NCBI GenBank assembly: GCA_938046585.1
Contig: CALIWR010000023.1
Location: forward strand, 1-64,000
Direction of reading: 5' to 3'
Source of the DNA: an uncultured Propionibacteriaceae bacterium
GTDB lineage: Bacteria; Actinomycetota; Actinomycetes; Propionibacteriales; Propionibacteriaceae
DNA length: 64,000 bases
Part shown: positions 1 to 8,553 of the stretch, in pieces
Numbering within the stretch: the first letter of the stretch is position 1
Layout: each line of letters starts with the position of its first letter
Position numbers and translations under genes: made by a program
The notes under the pieces: model-generated
Databases searched by the model: none
What the model was told of the DNA's origin: nothing
Seen by the model: the letters and a program-made list of their open reading frames with translations, nothing else

Positions 1-132
1 CGGGCGGGCCGTGGAGCTGATGCCCCCGTCTTCCTCCTCACTGACGAGAAGGTTCATGAGGTCGCGGCCGGGCTGGGTATTTCTCGTCGTTCGTCGTCCA
101 GTTCGGGCCGCGCTGGCCGGTTTGCGGATCTC
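1..132. other. Left edge, no supportable gene
   Basis: The first 132 bases lie downstream of the choline transporter gene. One forward frame is open through it and into the transporter's 3' end, but it has no start inside the window and no family I recognise. I call nothing here. Confidence 0.4.
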
Positions 133-2241
133 TTAAGGGGATCCGATGTACTGCAACCAGCGTTCGTAGTGGTCCAGGACATCATGGGCGACCTGGTCGG
201 CTGACCAATCCATCACGTCATAGCCCACCCCGCCGCCGCGCAGCCGAACCTCAAGTCGGTGGGTGACGTCCTGGGCCTCGTTCAGCCCAACCCCGTACGC
301 GGCCGCCGGGGCCTGCACCACCCGCACCACGTAGCGGAAGACACGCCGTCCGTCCGCATACTCGACGGCATCGGTCTCCAATTCGCCGTCACGGGCAGTG
401 GCGTGCGGATCAGTCACCAGCAGGGTGGCCCGGCCCAGATAGGTACGGTCGTCGTCAGGGTCGTTAGCCTCCTCGCCCTCCACCACGACCCTCGCCTCCA
501 AAGCCTGGTTCTCGAGCTCGTCAGCCACCGCCTGCAACGCCGGCACGATCCGGCTCTGCAAGGCCCGCAGAGCCTGCGCCCGGGTCACCGAGTCGAAAGT
601 ATGGGCCAGCCGGTCCCGCCACGAGACCCGCCGCAAGCCGGCTGCGGTACCAGTGAAGCCGAGCTGGCGGGTCCGCAACGCCTGGCTGCGCGCCAAAGCT
701 TCAGTCTGCTCCGCCCGCAACGCCCGGTACAGGCAGACCGCGATCAGCACGATCACAAAACTGAACGGCAACGCCATCACCAACGTCGCCTGCTGCAGGA
801 TCCCGATCCCACCAGCCAGCAGCATCGCGACGGTGAGAATCCCGGTCAGCGCGGCCCAGAAGATCCGCAGCCAGGCAGCCGCGTCCTCGCGTTCGCCCCG
901 GATCCGGCTAGACAAGTTCGCCATCACCAGGGCACCGGAATCAGCGGAGGTGACATAGAACAGGATCCCCACAAACAGCGCCAGGGCGATCAGCCCAGTA
1001 CTGCCAGGTAACGCGTCGAGCATCAGATACAAGCCCTGCTCCGGGGCGGCTGCGGTCTTCTGCGCGAAATCCGTGGCCCCAGAACGAATCAGGTCCAGGG
1101 CATTGTTGCCGAAGATCGAAATCCACATCACCACGTACGTGAAAGGCAGCACCAGCGCGCCAATAGTGAACTCCCGAATAGTACGGCCACGTGAGATCCG
1201 GGCCAGGAACATCCCCACAAAAGCACCCCAGGTGATCCACCAGGCCCAGAAGAATAAGGTCCAGCCGTTGAGCCAGGCCTCAGGACGCTCATAGGCGTAG
1301 GTCTCCAAAGTCAGCCGCGGGAACTGGGTAATGAAATCCCCCACTGACCCGATCAGGGAATCCAGCAAGAAAGCCGTATTCCCGGTGACCAGGACCCACC
1401 CGGCCAACCCGATCGCCAGCAGCACATTGATGTTAGACAAGACCCGGACGCCCTTGTCGACGCCGGTAGTGGCCGAGACCGTGGCCATCGCCACGCTCAG
1501 CACGATCAGGCCAATCTGGGCGCCAGGACCCTGCCGGATCCCGAACAGGATGTCGAGAGCCACGCCAAGCTGGACCACGCCAACCCCGAGCGACGCGGCG
1601 ATCCCAAAAACCCCGCCCACCAGCGCGGCGGTATCAACCGCATCCCCCATCCACCCGTCTACCCGGTCCCCCAGCAGGGGCCGCAGCGTCGACCGTACGG
1701 CCAGGGCATCCCGGCGCCGGTACGCGAAATAGGCCATCGCCATCCCCATAATTGCGTAGATGCCCCAACCGGAGATGCCATAGTGGAAAAGGGTGAAGAC
1801 CACCGCATTGCGGGCCGCCTGCGGGGTCTGGGACTCACCGGTAGGCGGATGCAGATACTGGGAGATCGGCTCCGCGATTGCAAAGAACATGATCCCGGTG
1901 CCGATACCCGCGGCAAACAGCATCGCGGCCCACGAGAAGGTGGAATAGTCGGGGGTTGAATTATCCGGGCCGAGCCGGATCCGTCCGTACCGGGTGAGAG
2001 CCAGCACCGTCACAAAGATCAGGGCCGCGGTCAGCAGGGCGATATAGAAGGAACCGAACCATTTCCCGGCCCAGGCGACTGCCATGTCGAAAGCCGCCTG
2101 AACTGAGGCGGGAGAGATGAAAGCAGCCGCGGTAATCACCGCGATGATGACGGCCGAGGCGACAAAGACCACCCAGTTCACCGGATGCCCGGGAACAGCC
2201 TGATCCGATGGTCGTCGCGGGTCCTTCGTCGGCATCGTCAT
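133..2241 (-). CDS. betT: BCCT-family choline/betaine transporter (BetT-like)
   Basis: Membrane transporter of the betaine/choline/carnitine family, predicted to import choline or a related quaternary amine for osmoprotection. About 12 hydrophobic segments fill residues 20-520. The glycine-rich segment GIGTGIMFFAIAEP corresponds to the family's signature substrate/ion-site helix. A hydrophilic tail of about 160 residues ends in YDVMDWSADQVAHDVLDHYE, which is characteristic of BetT-type choline transporters, whose long tails take part in osmotic control. I chose the ATG at 2241, giving MTMPTKD, because GGAG lies 4 bases upstream; an ATG two codons later has better spacing and is equally possible. 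A longer frame reaches 2310 but that part has no membrane-protein character. No choline dehydrogenase or other betaine gene is adjacent, so the exact substrate is inferred. Confidence 0.88.
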   Translation of the reverse strand: MTMPTKDPRRPSDQAVPGHPVNWVVFVASAVIIAVITAAAFISPASVQAAFDMAVAWAGKWFGSFYIALLTAALIFVTVLALTRYGRIRLGPDNSTPDYSTFSWAAMLFAAGIGTGIMFFAIAEPISQYLHPPTGESQTPQAARNAVVFTLFHYGISGWGIYAIMGMAMAYFAYRRRDALAVRSTLRPLLGDRVDGWMGDAVDTAALVGGVFGIAASLGVGVVQLGVALDILFGIRQGPGAQIGLIVLSVAMATVSATTGVDKGVRVLSNINVLLAIGLAGWVLVTGNTAFLLDSLIGSVGDFITQFPRLTLETYAYERPEAWLNGWTLFFWAWWITWGAFVGMFLARISRGRTIREFTIGALVLPFTYVVMWISIFGNNALDLIRSGATDFAQKTAAAPEQGLYLMLDALPGSTGLIALALFVGILFYVTSADSGALVMANLSSRIRGEREDAAAWLRIFWAALTGILTVAMLLAGGIGILQQATLVMALPFSFVIVLIAVCLYRALRAEQTEALARSQALRTRQLGFTGTAAGLRRVSWRDRLAHTFDSVTRAQALRALQSRIVPALQAVADELENQALEARVVVEGEEANDPDDDRTYLGRATLLVTDPHATARDGELETDAVEYADGRRVFRYVVRVVQAPAAAYGVGLNEAQDVTHRLEVRLRGGGVGYDVMDWSADQVAHDVLDHYERWLQYIGSP

Positions 2242-2348
2242 CTGGCTCCGTCCGTCATCGGGTCGGCTGATTCCAGCTCCCCGTTCCCCATCGGGCAAGG
2301 GGTGCCACAATCCAGCCCTTCTGGTGCGTGATTGTGCCGCAGGCCGGG

Positions 2349-3914
2349 TCAGCGGCCGCCGGGCAGCATCACGGTCAGCCCGCCGGGGACCACCTCCGCC
2401 TCGAAACGACGGGTCGTCCCCTCGGCGTCACCGTCCAGCTGGTACTCCACCGGCTCGGCCGCTTCGAAGACCACATGCCGGCCCTGCGCGTACTCCAGGG
2501 GCTCGACCTGGGAGCCGCCGAGCAACCCGGTTGCGACCTTAGCCCAGTCAGTCGCCGACGTCGGGTTGCCGATCAACACATCCAGCAACCCATCGTCAGC
2601 GGCCGCGTTCGGGAAAATCCGGATCCGGCCCTGCAAGGTGCCGACATTGCCGACCAGGGCCAACAACGCGCAACGCTGCAACGGCTCACCCCCGTCCACG
2701 GTGACCGTCACCGGGTACGGCCGGGTCCGCAACTGTTGCGCAGCGGCAAGAAAGTACGCCGCCGAGCCGACGATCTTCTTCAGCTCCGGGTTGGTGTCGC
2801 TCATCACCTTGGCGTCCACCCCCATCCCGCTCATCACCAGGAAATGCTCGGACCGGTCGTCGGTGGTGAACCGCACCACATCGACCGGGGTCGGCTCACC
2901 AGAGAAAGCCACCTCGAAGGCCCGCTGCTCATCGCGCGAGATCCCGAGATTACGGGCCAACAGGTTCCCGGTGCCGGCCGGGATCAGCCCGACCGGGATC
3001 CGGGTCCCGGCCAGCTCCGAGCAGACCACCCGGACCGTACCATCGCCACCAGCCACCAGGACCAAGTCGGCATGTTTCGCGATCGCATCCCGCGCCATCT
3101 GGTAGCCCGGGTCGTCGACCTCCGTCTCCAACCACAGCGGCGGTTTCCAACCCCGGTGGCGCAATTCGTACTCGACCCGCTTGCGGAACAGGTCAAAATT
3201 GGTGACCTTAGACGGGTTATAAATGATCGCGGCCCGTTTGTCGACGTGCTCGCGGGGCCGGCTCGCCATCCCCAACGACTCGGTGATGGTGTGCTCCCCG
3301 GCCAGCGACAAGGCCCCGTACAGGGCGGCCGCGCCCAACAGCCCGCCGCCCACCAGCTGGGAGAACGTGTGGTGACGCATCAACCACCGGTCGGCGGCCA
3401 CCGCCACCACGTACAGCCCGCCCATAGTGCGTACCAGCCAGATCCGCACCGGCGAGCGGCGGGCCGCGGTCGCCATCGTGGCCACCGTCGAAACCAGGAT
3501 CAGCGCCATCGTCATGTGGTTCGAGGGATACCCATAGCCGCCGTACGTGATCGCCGCAGCGAACGGGGACTCGGGCCGGGGGTGAGCTAGCCAGGCCTTG
3601 ACCAGCCAGCCCAACACCCACCCCGACAAGGACCCGGCCAGGGCCGCGGCCAGCCTCCGGAGCCGACGCTGGTACGCCCAGGCGGCGATCCCCGCCACTG
3701 CCATCACTGCCAGCGCCGGGTGGCTGACCAACGCGAAAGCGCTGAGGATCTGCCCCATCGGGCTGGCCGGGTCGAGCCAGGGCGCGGCCAAAGCCGCGTC
3801 GAGCCGGTTCAACCGCCGGCCAGCCGCCAGGGCCGTCCAGATCAAGAAACCGCCACCCCAGGCGGCGGCCACCAACCAGGACAGCTGTTGTCGGCGCCGC
3901 TTCATGGTGGTCAT
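2349..3914 (-). CDS. PAP2 phosphatase / diacylglycerol-kinase fusion lipid enzyme
   Basis: Two-domain membrane enzyme of about 521 residues. Residues 1-200 form a PAP2 phosphatase with several membrane segments: the K-x6-RP motif (KAWLAHPRP), the PSGH-type motif as YPSNH and the third motif as DRWLMRHHTFSQ. The third motif keeps the nucleophilic His, but the usual final Asp is Gln. Residues 230-520 form a lipid/diacylglycerol kinase domain with the nucleotide-binding VAGGDGTVR and GLIPAGTGNLLARNL. Fusions of this kind are known in actinobacteria and probably act on phosphatidic acid or isoprenoid phosphates; the substrate is not readable from sequence. GTG 3920, ATG 3914 and ATG 3905 are all possible starts. 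I chose 3914 for its GGTGTGAG upstream. It lies 44 bases downstream of the tyrosine phenol-lyase gene on the same strand and may be co-transcribed with it. Confidence 0.85.
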   Translation of the reverse strand: MTTMKRRRQQLSWLVAAAWGGGFLIWTALAAGRRLNRLDAALAAPWLDPASPMGQILSAFALVSHPALAVMAVAGIAAWAYQRRLRRLAAALAGSLSGWVLGWLVKAWLAHPRPESPFAAAITYGGYGYPSNHMTMALILVSTVATMATAARRSPVRIWLVRTMGGLYVVAVAADRWLMRHHTFSQLVGGGLLGAAALYGALSLAGEHTITESLGMASRPREHVDKRAAIIYNPSKVTNFDLFRKRVEYELRHRGWKPPLWLETEVDDPGYQMARDAIAKHADLVLVAGGDGTVRVVCSELAGTRIPVGLIPAGTGNLLARNLGISRDEQRAFEVAFSGEPTPVDVVRFTTDDRSEHFLVMSGMGVDAKVMSDTNPELKKIVGSAAYFLAAAQQLRTRPYPVTVTVDGGEPLQRCALLALVGNVGTLQGRIRIFPNAAADDGLLDVLIGNPTSATDWAKVATGLLGGSQVEPLEYAQGRHVVFEAAEPVEYQLDGDAEGTTRRFEAEVVPGGLTVMLPGGR

Positions 3915-3958
3915 TCTCACACCGGCGGCTGGCAGGCGGTCAGTTGTGTCGCTGAACC

Positions 3959-5365
3959 TCAGCTGATCGGTTCGAACCGGGCTTGGAAGAACCTCAGGTA
4001 CTTCGGCTCGTACACCAGCCGCAGGCCGGTGGCCTGGTCACGCTCCTCGAAGCAAGTCTTCACGCTCTCGGCGACGATGTCGAGGTGGGCCTGGGTGTAC
4101 ACCCGCCTCGGGATCGTGAGCCGGGTCAACTCCAGCGCGGGGTGGTGGTTCTGCCCGTCGGGTCCGCGACCGGCGGAGACGATGCCGCGTTCCATGGACC
4201 GGATCCCCGAATCCAGGTAGAGCTGCGCGGCCAGGGTCTGGGACGGGAACTGCTCCTGGTCAAGGTGCGGGTAGAAGGCCCGGGCGTCGAGGAAGATCGC
4301 GTGCCCGCCAACCGGTTTCACGAACGGCACCCCCCACTGCTCGAGCAGCTCGCCCAGGTAGCGCACCTGCCCGATCCGGGACCGCATGTACGCCAAGTCG
4401 AGCGATTCTTCGATCCCGATCGCCATCGCCTCCATGTCGCGGCCTGACATCCCGCCGTACGTGTGCAGGCCCTCGTACACGACGACCAGGTTGCGGATTT
4501 CGTGGAACAGGTCCTCGTCGTTGGTGGCGACCCAGCCGCCGATATTGGCCAGGTGGTCCTTCTTGCCGGACATGGTCGCGCCGTCGGTGTACGAGCAGAG
4601 CTCGGCCAGCACCTCGGCCAGGGTCTTGTCGGCGTACCCCGGCTCGCGTTCGATGATGAAGTACGCGTTCTCCACCGCCCGGGTGGCGTCGAGGTAGACC
4701 TTGATCCCGTACCGGTCGGTCAGCTCCCGTACCGCGCGGGCGTTCGCCATCGACACCGGCTGCCCGCCAGCCATGTTGACGGTCGTCGCGAGACAGACGT
4801 ACGGGATCTTGTCGGCACCTACCTCGTCGATCAGCGACTGGAGCTTGTCCACGTCGATATTGCCCTTGAACGGGTACTGCGAGCTGGTGTCGTGCGCCTC
4901 GTCGACGATCACGTCGTGGAAGGTAGCGCCGGCCTTCTCCTGGTGGAAGCGGGTAGTGGTGAAATACATGTTGCCCGGGACGTGGTCGCCTGGCCGGATC
5001 GCCGCCTGCGACAGCAGGTGCTCCGCGCCGCGCCCCTGGTGGGTGGGCACGATGTGGCGGTAGCCGTACGCCTGCTGGATCGCCTGCTCCAACCGGTAGT
5101 AGCTGGCGCTGCCGGCGTACGCCTCGTCGCCGGTCATCAGCGCGGCCCACTGCCGGTCCGACATCGCATTCGTGCCGGAGTCGGTCAACAGGTCGATGTA
5201 GACGTCGCGGGAGTGGAGCAGGAAGGTGTTCCAGCCGGCTTCTCGGATCGCGGCCTCGCGCTCCTCGCGGGTAGTGGTCCGTAGCGGTTCCACCACCTTG
5301 ATCTTGTACGGCTCTGCCCAGCTGCGCCGCGTCTGCTGCTGGCCCATGGTCTGCAACGTGGTCAT
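3959..5365 (-). CDS. tpl: Tyrosine phenol-lyase (PLP-dependent beta-eliminating lyase)
   Basis: 468 residues, the normal length for the tyrosine phenol-lyase/tryptophanase family. It cleaves L-tyrosine to phenol, pyruvate and ammonia with pyridoxal phosphate in the cytoplasm. The PLP-binding Lys lies in MSGKKD and the family block IDLLTDSGTNAMSD is present. I call tyrosine phenol-lyase, not tryptophanase, because the residues that separate the two match it: NMYFTTTR near residue 135, GIRSMERGIVSAGR (including the Arg that contacts the tyrosine ring) and LRFFQARF at the C-terminus. Tryptophanases have a different sequence (AVEIGS-like) in place of RSMERG. The ATG at 5365 has AAAGG nine bases upstream. 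The gene is divergent from a response-regulator gene, whose promoter region carries direct repeats. No tyrosine permease is adjacent. Activity on related phenols or on serine cannot be excluded. Confidence 0.9.
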   Translation of the reverse strand: MTTLQTMGQQQTRRSWAEPYKIKVVEPLRTTTREEREAAIREAGWNTFLLHSRDVYIDLLTDSGTNAMSDRQWAALMTGDEAYAGSASYYRLEQAIQQAYGYRHIVPTHQGRGAEHLLSQAAIRPGDHVPGNMYFTTTRFHQEKAGATFHDVIVDEAHDTSSQYPFKGNIDVDKLQSLIDEVGADKIPYVCLATTVNMAGGQPVSMANARAVRELTDRYGIKVYLDATRAVENAYFIIEREPGYADKTLAEVLAELCSYTDGATMSGKKDHLANIGGWVATNDEDLFHEIRNLVVVYEGLHTYGGMSGRDMEAMAIGIEESLDLAYMRSRIGQVRYLGELLEQWGVPFVKPVGGHAIFLDARAFYPHLDQEQFPSQTLAAQLYLDSGIRSMERGIVSAGRGPDGQNHHPALELTRLTIPRRVYTQAHLDIVAESVKTCFEERDQATGLRLVYEPKYLRFFQARFEPIS

Positions 5366-5516
5366 GCGTCATGCCTTTCGCTCAGTCGACCCCAAGCGGG
5401 ACGACGTTGCAACGCCCCGCCCCTGCGAGCCACCTCGTGGGGTTCGCGGCCCACGCTAGTGCCGCGGAGGCTCCGGGCGCGAGCGCCAGCAGTTCACCGG
5501 TCCAGGAGGCGTTGGG

Positions 5517-5557
5517 AGACCCGCGTCATCCTGGTGGCAGACCCGCGTCATTATTCT
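5517..5557 (+). promoter_or_regulatory. 13-bp direct repeats and -10 box before response regulator gene
   Basis: The 13-mer AGACCCGCGTCAT occurs at 5517-5529 and again at 5539-5551, 22 bp apart, which is two helical turns. The second copy abuts TATTCT (5552-5557), a good -10 box. Transcription would begin at about 5564, exactly at the GTG start, so the mRNA would be leaderless. Spaced direct repeats suggest a binding site for a dimeric or tandem-binding regulator, perhaps the encoded response regulator. It could also act on the divergent tyrosine phenol-lyase gene. This is inference. Confidence 0.5.
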
Positions 5558-5563
5558 GGGAGC

Positions 5564-6226
5564 GTGGAAGAGCACAGGAGCCGGGTACTGGCGGTCGATG
5601 ATGACCCCAACACCCTGCGTGCCTACAGAGGTCTCTTCGCCACCCAGCAGTCGTTTGACTTGGTGGGCGAGGTGAGAGACGGCGCCCAGGTGGAGGCTAG
5701 GTACGAGGCGCTGCTGCCCGATGTCGTCCTGATGGATTTGCAGATGCCATTCAACGGGGTCGATGCGACCCGAGCGGTCTGCGCCCGCTGGGCAGACGCC
5801 CGCGTGGTGGCGATGACCACGCTGACCTCGCACCACTGGGTAGTAGCAGCCCTGCGGGCTGGCGCCGCCGGCTACCTAGTCAAGGGCTTGACTTCAGGTC
5901 AGTTCTTCGCCGGTCTGCGGCAGGCCCTAGCCGGTGAAATGCCCCTGTCAGGTTCGGTCCGTCACCAGCTGGTCCATGCCCTGGTGGCAGACGAACCAGT
6001 CCGCGAGAATCCGCTTACGCCGCGCGAGAACGAACTGGTGAACTGGCTGGCCCGCGGGCTGACGAACCGGCAGATCGCGATGAGGATGAACGTCTGCGAG
6101 AGCAGCGTCAAGCAGTACTTCGCCCGGGCCGGCGCCAAACTGCACGCCACCTCCCGGACCCAGATTCTGGTCCGCGCGATCCAATGCGGCGCGGTCGACC
6201 CGATGCTCATCCAGAATCACCGGTAG
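5564..6226 (+). CDS. NarL/LuxR-family response regulator
   Basis: About 220 residues: an N-terminal receiver domain (residues 5-120) with acidic pocket VDDDP, phosphoacceptor Asp in MDLQMP, the conserved Thr as MTTL and the Lys in YLVKG; then a C-terminal LuxR-type helix-turn-helix (LTPRENELVNWLARGLTNRQ). It binds DNA when phosphorylated by a partner histidine kinase. I chose the GTG at 5564, not the upstream GTG at 5459, because it aligns with the start of the paralogous regulator at 10071 and sits at +1 of a leaderless promoter. It converges with the tandem kinase gene (15-base gap) and lies in a block with a second regulator and a second kinase. Which kinase serves which regulator cannot be told from sequence. 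Confidence 0.85.
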   Translation: MEEHRSRVLAVDDDPNTLRAYRGLFATQQSFDLVGEVRDGAQVEARYEALLPDVVLMDLQMPFNGVDATRAVCARWADARVVAMTTLTSHHWVVAALRAGAAGYLVKGLTSGQFFAGLRQALAGEMPLSGSVRHQLVHALVADEPVRENPLTPRENELVNWLARGLTNRQIAMRMNVCESSVKQYFARAGAKLHATSRTQILVRAIQCGAVDPMLIQNHR

Positions 6227-6241
6227 CGCGGTCGGCGAGGC

Positions 6242-8428
6242 TCAGACACCCGCCGGCGCCGTCGAGAGTGGATGGCGGGGCAGCTGGCTGATGACCCGCC
6301 ACTGGTGCTCCACCCGGCCGGCCCAGAAGGTGGCACCCGTGAGCTGGGCCCGTTCGGCGAGCCCGCCCAGCCCATTCCCGGTGGAGTCGGGATGGGAAGG
6401 GGTGACGGCCGCGAGCGGGCTGACGATGTCCAGGTCGATCCGATCCTGGGCGGCGGTGATGGTGATGACGCAGGCCCCGCCGGGGCTGGCGTAGCGCATG
6501 ATATTGGTGCCGGATTCGCGCAGGATCCGGGCAATCGTGTGGGCGGTGGCCGAATCGCAGTCGTCGATGTCGGGGTCCAGGCAGACGTCGACGAAAAAAC
6601 CTGTCCGGTGCAGCGTGTTGGCGACGGCCCGGGCGGTGGCGCTGGGGGTACTCCAGGTCCCTTCGGGGGATGTCGTGGTGACGCCGCGCATCAGAAAGAC
6701 CAACGAGGTCAGGTCATTGCGGGCGGCAAGCAGCAGGCCACTGATTCGCAGGGCAGTGGCGCGCAGGTCAACCAGGTCAGTGGAATCTCCGTGGTGGCTG
6801 ATCTCCCACGACATGGAGGTGAGCTGGTGGGCGACCATGTCGTGGAGCTCTCCAGCCAGGGCCTGGCGTTCCTGGGTACGGGCCTCGCCCCGCTCTTGTT
6901 CGAGTCGCAGGATCGCCCGATGCTGGTGACTGTGAGAGGCGAGAAAATAAGAGGCGAGTAGGCCCAGGGCAACGGTGGGGATGGCCATCAAAGCGGTGGT
7001 GACGATCGCCTCGGCGGTGGTTCGTTCGGGGAACTTGATGATCGCGAAAGCCAGCCAGCCTAGGGCTGGTAGCAGTGCCCAGCGTGGCCGCCAGGCCAAG
7101 ACCAGCACCGTCAGGATCATGACTTGGACCATCGGGGCGGACGGCAGCGGCCGGGGCGGAAGAGCAAATCCGATGATCAGCAGCAGGGCCAAGGCGATCG
7201 TTGTCGCCCGCGGGAAAGCTGTGGCGGTGATGATCGTGACCGTGGTCGCGACCCATAGCAGGGAGGTCACGGTCACCACGCGCAACGACACCAGGTGGGC
7301 AAGGCTCAGGATCAAAAGCCCGAAGCCGACGACCTGGATGCCGATCTGCCAGGGCACATCGGTCTGGTGGAAGGCCTCCCACCGCGAAGCCAGTATGGCG
7401 AGCGGTCGTTGCGGGGAGGCCGGACGCGGTGGTACGGCCGGGGTAACGTCATGATGCTCGATCTGCACCTGCCACCAGCCGTCGTCGCCATCGACGCTGA
7501 CCCGGCAACCGGGCGTGCTGAGCCGCTGCACGAGCCCCGGCCAGACATCCCGGGAGGCTTCCTCGGCGACCTCGTGCCCGATCCGCACCAGCACGGTGTC
7601 GTCGCTGACTCGCCCGATGATCGCGCACCGGCCACCGGGCAGGGCATGGTTTTGGAGGTGATCGGCGACCATGGGTAACAGCTCGCCGTCCGGGATGGGC
7701 AAATCGTCAAGGGCGGGGTCGAGATCCAGTTCGACCAGGTAGGCCTGGCTGGCCAGTTCGTCCTCCAGCGCCTCAATGCCCTCCAACCAGCTGGGCGGGG
7801 CTGTTTCGACCGGGCTGCGCAGGTTCTGGACGAGGCGGCGGACTCGGGCGAGGGCGGCCCGGCTCTGGGCATCAACCGTGGCCAACACGGTTCGGATCTG
7901 CATCGGGTCGGCCATGCTGGGAGCCGTGGCCATCGCCTGGTGCTGCCGTTCCAGATCGCCTGACATCAGCCGGGAGAGCTCATCAGCCAGGGCGTGTCGT
8001 TCCTCACGGTGGATGCTCTCAATGTCGTCGACCAGCTGCTCGATCGTGATCTCGCTGCGTTCCTGGCGGCGGATCAACCATCCCACCCATCGCCCCCCAA
8101 ATACCAACATGATCAGGAAGGCGATAAAGATGACAAGGTCTCCGACATCCGGGAAGATGAGGAAACCCGCAGTCACATAGGCGGAGAGGGCTAGCAGCGT
8201 TGTCCGCCACGGCCGGGACCCGCTGATGGCAGCAAGATTGATCATCAGGGGCACCTGCCACAGCGAAACTTCGTCCGGCTGTACCAGGGCCAGCCACACC
8301 AGCCCCAGGACGACGATAAAGCCGACCCGGGGGAAGACCATGGCCACCATCCCGACCAGGAAGGCGCCGGCATCAAGGGCCAAGCCCCACCGTTCGGTGA
8401 CCCTCAGCCCGCCGAAGGACGGCAGCAC
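6242..8428 (-). CDS. Tandem two-module sensor histidine kinase, first module degenerate
   Basis: 728 residues made of two complete NarX/DesK-type sensor kinase modules in tandem. Module 1: membrane segments at about 15-125, a dimerisation helix near 135-170, and a poorly conserved ATPase-like domain at about 240-310. In its H-box the phosphoacceptor His is Ser (ALADELSRLM, near residue 151). Module 2: membrane segments at about 350-480, an intact H-box ALAGELHDMVAHQL with His near residue 529, and an ATPase domain ending GNGLGGLAERAQ. The protein therefore looks like a fused pseudokinase-kinase pair, with module 2 the likely active half. The start is GTG at 8428. It lies 125 bases downstream of the second kinase gene on the same strand and converges with the regulator at 5564. 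The signal sensed is unknown. Confidence 0.82.
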   Translation of the reverse strand: MLPSFGGLRVTERWGLALDAGAFLVGMVAMVFPRVGFIVVLGLVWLALVQPDEVSLWQVPLMINLAAISGSRPWRTTLLALSAYVTAGFLIFPDVGDLVIFIAFLIMLVFGGRWVGWLIRRQERSEITIEQLVDDIESIHREERHALADELSRLMSGDLERQHQAMATAPSMADPMQIRTVLATVDAQSRAALARVRRLVQNLRSPVETAPPSWLEGIEALEDELASQAYLVELDLDPALDDLPIPDGELLPMVADHLQNHALPGGRCAIIGRVSDDTVLVRIGHEVAEEASRDVWPGLVQRLSTPGCRVSVDGDDGWWQVQIEHHDVTPAVPPRPASPQRPLAILASRWEAFHQTDVPWQIGIQVVGFGLLILSLAHLVSLRVVTVTSLLWVATTVTIITATAFPRATTIALALLLIIGFALPPRPLPSAPMVQVMILTVLVLAWRPRWALLPALGWLAFAIIKFPERTTAEAIVTTALMAIPTVALGLLASYFLASHSHQHRAILRLEQERGEARTQERQALAGELHDMVAHQLTSMSWEISHHGDSTDLVDLRATALRISGLLLAARNDLTSLVFLMRGVTTTSPEGTWSTPSATARAVANTLHRTGFFVDVCLDPDIDDCDSATAHTIARILRESGTNIMRYASPGGACVITITAAQDRIDLDIVSPLAAVTPSHPDSTGNGLGGLAERAQLTGATFWAGRVEHQWRVISQLPRHPLSTAPAGV

Positions 8429-8553
8429 CGAGCGCTCGCAGTGCCCACACCGCGGCCCGGCTCCCCCGCGGCCACAATGGCCGACGTCGCTCGGCTACCG
8501 ACACCCTGTCAGGATAGGCGAAACCCTTACCAGGTGGGCCGCGGTCCGATGGA

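Noticed and set aside
1..204. Plus-strand partial gene at the left edge
   Set aside because: The open frame has no recognisable family and overlaps the 3' end of the choline transporter.
5366..5563. TnaC-like leader peptide before tyrosine phenol-lyase
   Set aside because: A short frame with one Trp exists, but no conserved leader pattern or terminator structure is visible.
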